Below, in pieces: positions 36,501 through 39,649 of a DNA stretch of 39,649 nucleotides. The notes below the pieces were generated by a model that saw only the letters and a list, made by a program, of their open reading frames with translations, made no database searches and was not told the origin of the DNA. A program made the position numbers and the translations under genes. The stretch comes from a virus: positions 1-39,649 of IMG/VR virus record IMGVR_UViG_3300009173_000032; one strand, 5' to 3'. Position 1 is the first letter of the stretch. Each line of letters opens with the position of its first letter.

Positions 36501-39500
36501 ATAACCCGCGGACAATTAACAAAGAGACAGAAGGCTATATTTAAACAGACAGGCTACACAGGTGTTGAGGCGCCCCAAAAGGCGCAGGAATTTAAGCAGC
36601 AAAGCGTTTCTAATGTAAAAAATCCTAAATTAAAAACACAGCTACAAAACCAAGCCCTGGCCCCCACGCCCGCAGGCGAGCTCACCCAAGCGCAACAAAC
36701 CGCTATTCTTGACGAAGGAGTAGTGAGAAAGAAAGATCTTAACCCGAAGGAAGGTTTAAGCGGAAGATCACAAACCATGCGGGCGCAGATGGAGACGGCA
36801 ATTAAGAAGCATGCCACATTGGGGGGCGCAAACATTACACCAGAGCAAAGTGCCCAGCTTCAGCCTGATGCAGAGGAAAGACGCCAATTAGTTAAAGCGC
36901 GAGATGCTGCGCTGAAAAAGACACAAATAGCTTTTAAGGCTTCGGATGAAGCACTAGGAGGGACCCAAAAGGGCACTGCTGGAGGCGCCAGGAGCGGAGG
37001 CCTCAACGCTGAAATCACAAAATCGGAAGCTCGCCAAAAACAAATAGTACAAAACGCTGCACAAGAGATAAGAATAGCTGAAACTAAAAAGGCGGATAAG
37101 GCGTACATGGATGAGGTTAAGAAAATAACGGGCGACGCAGGAGGCGACGTGGGCAAAAAACTGACACCAAAAAGTATTTCCGCTTATGAAGCTGCATTTG
37201 GCGATACTACTGAACAGGGAGAGGTAAGCAAAGGTAAAAAACAGTTTAGGGGTGATTTAGATACCGCCATAAGAACCCAGGAGGCTATTGACAATAGTAG
37301 GATGGAGGATGCCAATAAAGGCATTGCCGAACAAGATAAAAGGCTTGCAGCTTTAAAAGAAGAAATAGCCCAAGAAAAGAAAACTGCACGTAAAGGTAAT
37401 GAGGCGGAGAAAAAGGTAGTAAAAGTTAAAGAACAAATATTTAAGGATTTAAAGGCGCAGCGCAAACAACAAAACGCGGCTTCAGATAAAGCTTTCGGAA
37501 AAGGCATGCATCGTCCTGGGTTGGCAAATGCAGCTTTTACGTTACCTTTTGTTTTATCTATGGGAGCGGGAATGATGCCCGAACAAGCAGGAGGTACTAA
37601 GGGTGGAAAAACAATGGGGGCCGCTCAAGGCGCTATGCAGGGTGCGGGTATGGGAGCCATGGGCTTTATGGCAGGAGGCCCAACGGGCATTATTACAACT
37701 GTAATTGGGACGGTGGTAGGAGGACTCATGGGCTTCATGGGCAAATTAAGTCCCAGCATAGAAGAGCTTACGAAAAACTTTGCAGACATGAACGCACGGG
37801 CAGTTTCTGTTACAAACACTACAAGCGGCTATTTAAAAATTCAAGAGCAATTAAATCAAGCCCTACAAACAGGAGACGCAAAAAGACAACTAAAACTACA
37901 AAAAGACCTAAAGGAAGCTTTTGTGGATATCGTTGATTCTGATGTGCGGTCACAAATTATTAGCACAGGAGGAGATTTAGATCAGTTAGGAGACGTTTTA
38001 CAGAGAGTTAGCTTAGACGCTAAAAATGCCGCTCAAGAACTGGCACTTGTAGCTCAGTTTGCGCAGACAGGGGAAGACGCGGGGGGTTGGCACGGCATGG
38101 GTAAGCGGGCAGTTAAGGAAAGCGAAATAGAAAAACTTGGCCAGACGCTACAGTTAAAGGGAAAAATTGAAGACCCCAAACAAATAGAAAAAATTCGAGG
38201 AGCTATGTCGAAAGGGGACCCGCGCGCAGCGCTTGAGGGGTTTGGGCTTTCTGGTGAGGCGCAGGATACTATTGTTGACGATTCCCGCATGAAGGTAACC
38301 GATATTTTTAGAGCCATAGAAAAAGCGCTAGACAATAGCGCCCAAATAATTGAAGAATCTCGTTTTATAGAAATTCTCCAGAAAGATGCGCACTCCCTTA
38401 AGAGTTATAATGAAGAGATTACCCGCACCGCTAATATTTTATCTCGGGGTTATGGGCGTATAGCTGATTACTTTGGCCAGCTCTCAAAATTAAGCGAGAA
38501 TCTTTTTCAGCGCCGCCTGGCATTACGAGATACTCTGGGCCTAGAAGCGCCCACGCGGAGCCGCGAAGATTTAGCGGCTTATCGGACTGCTCAACTAGAT
38601 ACGTCACAAGCCATACAGACGCAAAAATTATTCGCAGACTTTATTGAGGAGTCTCGCGACTTCGGCAACGAACCCCTTAAGACGGCTTATGAAAGCGCAT
38701 TAGCCAAGAGTACATCCCCAGGGGGGATAGATCCCACTAAACTCGCAGAACAAATCCTTAGGGTGGTTGGGAACCCTAGGACGAGCGACGGCGAAACGAT
38801 CAAGCTAGAAGAGGGCTCCGACGAGATTGCAGCGAGGAATACGTTAATTAAATCACTTCAAGATTTAAACGTTTCTACTCAACTAGAGAAGGCTTCCATT
38901 GATTTAAACAATAGGCTTCTGGATAGGCAAAAACTAGTAGCCAGTCAGAGCCGCATGACCAAAATGTCCTCTGACGAAGTAAAGCTTTTTAAGAACTTCA
39001 CGCTAGTTCAAGAGGATCGCGCCCAGGATGTTTCGGACAATATCATTGCCCAATCCCAGAAGGCAAAATTTACTTTGGATTTGGCGAGCTTTTTTAAGCA
39101 GCGTAACATGACCACGAATGATGAATTTCGGGGAGACGTTCAAAAAGCTACAGAAACAAAGCTTTTAGTTAATTCTATTAGAACTCTTACTGCTTTTGGG
39201 CAAGAGTTTGTTAGAGAGACCGATCCTAACTTTGGGGTTACTGATCCCGTAAAGTTCTTTTTCCCCTCCCAGGCACCTGGAGAATTCGAAAAGGAGATGC
39301 AAAAACAAGAAGGAGAAAGTGATACTGACGCCCTAACTAGAATAAATAACTATGTAGAAAAGCTGCAAGATCCTACTGAATTTTTAAACACTAGGCTTTT
39401 TGAAACTCCTCAATGGGGGGAATATACCAAAAAGAACTTCTCGGGGCCTGATGGTGAGGAACGACAGCGAAAACAAGAAAATCTCGCAAGGATTTCTTTA

Positions 39501-39649
39501 GGCGGCACAAGGGCATCGATTATAGCTTCCAGAGCAGAAGAGGCTAAAGGACCTATGGCCGCGGCCGAAACTGGTTTAATGCTGCAGGATTCTCTCAAGA
39601 AGTCTGGGGTAGATATGCAGGAGGTGGTAGAGAGATTTTTCGGTAAAGG
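30576..39649 (+). CDS. Tail tape measure protein (partial, more than 3,024 aa)
   Basis: The frame is open from ATG 30576 to the window edge, 3,024 codons without a stop. Residues about 1-430 match the TP901-type tape-measure core (FAFGATVGVINGISEAF; FAQTV-like coiled helices; GLSRAGATAQGAGVNFNELLAIVTSVQQQTARGGAVIGNAFKSIFTRL). Residues about 690-1830 hold seven G-x-[VI]-P-N-[FYL] motifs and two segments with PD-(D/E)XK-like residues. Residues about 2319-2388 form a Gly-rich hydrophobic stretch (MGAAQGAMQGAGMGAMGFMAGG) like a membrane-inserting zipper. The rest is coiled coil. Tail length would exceed about 450 nm at 0.15 nm per residue. Many antisense ORFs are shadows. Confidence 0.9.
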   Translation, partial: MAQESIGIRVKAVGLQKDVENQAKAAQRTISKTPVKLALDSKAFQQPLGRISGDMSEFQKSLDASTARVFAFGATVGVINGISEAFKGTTQAIIEVQRALTDINVVMELNASQLDSFSDGLFKVAQNTAQTFATVATAATEFARQGLGAEETLRRVNDALVLTRLSGMDATRSVEALTAVVNGFAKEGLNTTEVINRLANVDAAFAVSSKDLADGLSRAGATAQGAGVNFNELLAIVTSVQQQTARGGAVIGNAFKSIFTRLQRSKVRETLEGIGVATTDSMGGFRSAISVLKDYAGVFPALTDAQQAFTAEQIAGVFQINNLKALVNDLNNEFSIYSQALSTAANSTNEATRRNEALNQTFAALIAQTGEGVRQLAESFGSLTLEPAMNRVLTMLQSVVDTMNSMLDQDSGNKMMQGFFKGLGNFISGPGLALVAGAFAALLKNIAMMGAAAVKDLFKINTEAGRQKALQEGILQVLLKDEAVYGRLIAAGGDQNKQSQVLLQTVRQITSEYAKQQGLIVGLAKTPAMKGVTFQGGQFKGTSPTGQKKIGGTAAQGYVPAEKGVVFAAGATPSKDAFALGGMPEVQAAQAAGYAKPVQLHETRTMAVPNLGQIIYNTQERVVNVPNMAQPFIVPPTSSKAYANYADTVKEKFGEPMSKNVLGRAFTPAQRAYAEGWSPVATAQRVGEAARAASGLVPNYAISARNIQNLLGTKHKIDPTQYYEYRGTVARGSALQKAFKTDEDGALAWNPKSIVARNLAKKGDFAGGLTEGKGLRRHKLESKSGVSMLLPEQTSSNSATGVNISISGKDLTKTFKSGTINKIVGKRALARKGIRTEKDAKKAVRSSLANDIFDVSFSRSGVQDLERETSLREKIDTKLSSQMASIMGSTAKELLTRAKMTAPMDQGAIQQRAKKLVSRNSPLTGQLFEDIVTIAIGKSQEFQGTDDYRTWDFGAAERGGLNEIFDRDVSARSDAKRSDTPHARASIAKKSLVGTPKGRALLKKAGLRLGGLGASELGASGLVPNFAGPRMTAAQAAFIKITGPKEIAANKKLGWEPGPNGGWERIPKATAPKAAVALPKDLETFNKYLTTFRAKNFNGNPIKFTKGQGAPYVWKNNKAAFSRGNPNIGLSQGSNPDMFFLEKKGMSDELKDKIRKLMFQSPRMQRVDPLGGKMAQREKNYERAKSGKVRAKGLVPNLAERASLTDLSTLKKSPGLLSNARQTSRLYEAAMGSQLYDNPVQFGDTRVEKIQMASGGMVPVAVNNQEQVFKTGTDVKRHFGLKSAPDGGMVLPPASAPVGKEARKVFTERVQNAAGGVVPNFAASSMDLADFFDKLEKRDPEALEKKINIGQLSKDLSKGGILTGSHPANVLEKFPGYMRLGGKTPPGQDSSIRLSPKVLGKLGWGDNVTGSQLLALKGSSGDSTYKQIRTALLTKAAHGEGKRLTQTYGGRAGQAGMKVKKKMEEAINVPANLHGVGAGFVDPLGAGQQNFNVKMQVGDQPYNIDFQGSHVFKSFMPKIGNWQETVIKQFSQGLANIAKSFNFSGALAAVKELPNFPVEFNKSLDKTMVATIAGNAFDATIQTLLKTAPGFDSRGSAAKLPIQRKAGVDPIDLNTIPPALKEIMNIPAMAHRLELKSTSTSADLRYDIGKKILGVISKNPEMEKKLGIAGDKTKSKRFQALGTEEDYKQKGLRIQRKFAASAGTPLAAGIIPNFAFEDYADKRFKLNELPKKLPANISDAVKREEAAGVPKSAIRVDFPAAGGRVPNFNKMPPIAVTNTEHEGSTSSAKQAVSIGIRNRLTAYKSAGISGNPMLAGTNMEFAAGGIVPNYALPLGGGGDQRKRNKLIAELLEDIDKAEPAKVGSPDTQEKVDEALNKEKERIKGLRQQITERLDVKEGSIFSKSTGKDTPKMLEILQKRQANEVLTKKGEPQQSRAAAFSTSQIETMQTAQTLEEFNKVSEDAIRDSKKQYERGEITRGQLTKRQKAIFKQTGYTGVEAPQKAQEFKQQSVSNVKNPKLKTQLQNQALAPTPAGELTQAQQTAILDEGVVRKKDLNPKEGLSGRSQTMRAQMETAIKKHATLGGANITPEQSAQLQPDAEERRQLVKARDAALKKTQIAFKASDEALGGTQKGTAGGARSGGLNAEITKSEARQKQIVQNAAQEIRIAETKKADKAYMDEVKKITGDAGGDVGKKLTPKSISAYEAAFGDTTEQGEVSKGKKQFRGDLDTAIRTQEAIDNSRMEDANKGIAEQDKRLAALKEEIAQEKKTARKGNEAEKKVVKVKEQIFKDLKAQRKQQNAASDKAFGKGMHRPGLANAAFTLPFVLSMGAGMMPEQAGGTKGGKTMGAAQGAMQGAGMGAMGFMAGGPTGIITTVIGTVVGGLMGFMGKLSPSIEELTKNFADMNARAVSVTNTTSGYLKIQEQLNQALQTGDAKRQLKLQKDLKEAFVDIVDSDVRSQIISTGGDLDQLGDVLQRVSLDAKNAAQELALVAQFAQTGEDAGGWHGMGKRAVKESEIEKLGQTLQLKGKIEDPKQIEKIRGAMSKGDPRAALEGFGLSGEAQDTIVDDSRMKVTDIFRAIEKALDNSAQIIEESRFIEILQKDAHSLKSYNEEITRTANILSRGYGRIADYFGQLSKLSENLFQRRLALRDTLGLEAPTRSREDLAAYRTAQLDTSQAIQTQKLFADFIEESRDFGNEPLKTAYESALAKSTSPGGIDPTKLAEQILRVVGNPRTSDGETIKLEEGSDEIAARNTLIKSLQDLNVSTQLEKASIDLNNRLLDRQKLVASQSRMTKMSSDEVKLFKNFTLVQEDRAQDVSDNIIAQSQKAKFTLDLASFFKQRNMTTNDEFRGDVQKATETKLLVNSIRTLTAFGQEFVRETDPNFGVTDPVKFFFPSQAPGEFEKEMQKQEGESDTDALTRINNYVEKLQDPTEFLNTRLFETPQWGEYTKKNFSGPDGEERQRKQENLARISLGGTRASIIASRAEEAKGPMAAAETGLMLQDSLKKSGVDMQEVVERFFGK
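32652..36068 (+). repeat. Seven G-x-[VI]-P-N-[FYL] motif copies within the tape measure
   Basis: In-frame copies are ASGLVPNYA (32652), ASGLVPNFA (33630), AKGLVPNLA (34146), AAGGVVPNFA (34512), AAGIIPNFA (35694), AAGGRVPNFN (35853) and AAGGIVPNYA (36039). These are protein motifs, not DNA repeats: codons differ among copies. They flank segments of 50-370 residues. Confidence 0.85.

Noticed and set aside
1-39649. tRNA genes, integrase, attachment sites or insertion sequences
   Set aside because: None was recognised by eye on either strand. Structure-based tRNA search was not possible here, so a divergent tRNA could be missed.

Overview
The window is part of a tailed double-stranded DNA phage genome from an undetermined bacterial host. 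It starts in a dense array of very small genes (about 1-8660, all + strand), crosses a short leftward cassette (8862-9959, - strand), and then runs through a long rightward packaging, head and tail module (9996-39649). The last gene, the tail tape measure, runs off the right edge. No tRNA, rRNA, CRISPR array, integrase or transposase was seen. The host cannot be named: promoters look like ordinary sigma70 sites, a few late genes have strong Shine-Dalgarno sequences, and most early genes have none.

Left (early-type) region: about 33 small ORFs of 20-109 codons, most of unknown function. At least 13 near-identical promoters drive them. Each has -35 TTGACT or a close variant, an invariant 16-bp spacer, and an extended -10 in TGTCAnACT. 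Between the operons is repeat-rich DNA: eight GGCACGG/CCGTGCC hairpins, three Rho-independent terminators with the same 11-nt loop and covarying stems, eight GGCTCTAT elements, TGCATACA palindromes, and three long AT-rich modules of direct repeats. Several small genes are duplicated, and at least five operons end in or contain a tiny one-helix membrane peptide.

Minus cassette: four genes, from an N-terminally anchored coiled-coil protein (9959) down to an acidic Cys-rich protein (8862). It diverges from phoH at 9960-9995.

Right (late-type) module, in order: PhoH-family ATPase; membrane-anchored GAF-like protein; zinc-ribbon protein; sigma-factor-like protein; unknown packaging-region protein; C2H2/ERCC4-type nuclease; small ORF; large terminase; portal; prohead protease fused to a scaffold-like coiled coil; probable decoration protein; major capsid protein; SAP-like protein; four connector/neck candidates; three tandem tail-tube-like paralogues; three pre-tape-measure genes; and a tape measure protein of more than 3,000 residues. 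No sheath gene was recognised, so a long non-contractile tail is the simplest reading.

Most notable: (1) early and late promoters that place the ATG at the expected +1, suggesting leaderless mRNAs; (2) a shared AT-rich late box about 14-18 nt upstream of nine start codons, with a phage sigma-like protein nearby that could read it; (3) seven 'G-x-[VI]-P-N-[FYL]' motifs in the tape measure, with two intervening segments that have the residue pattern of PD-(D/E)XK nucleases.
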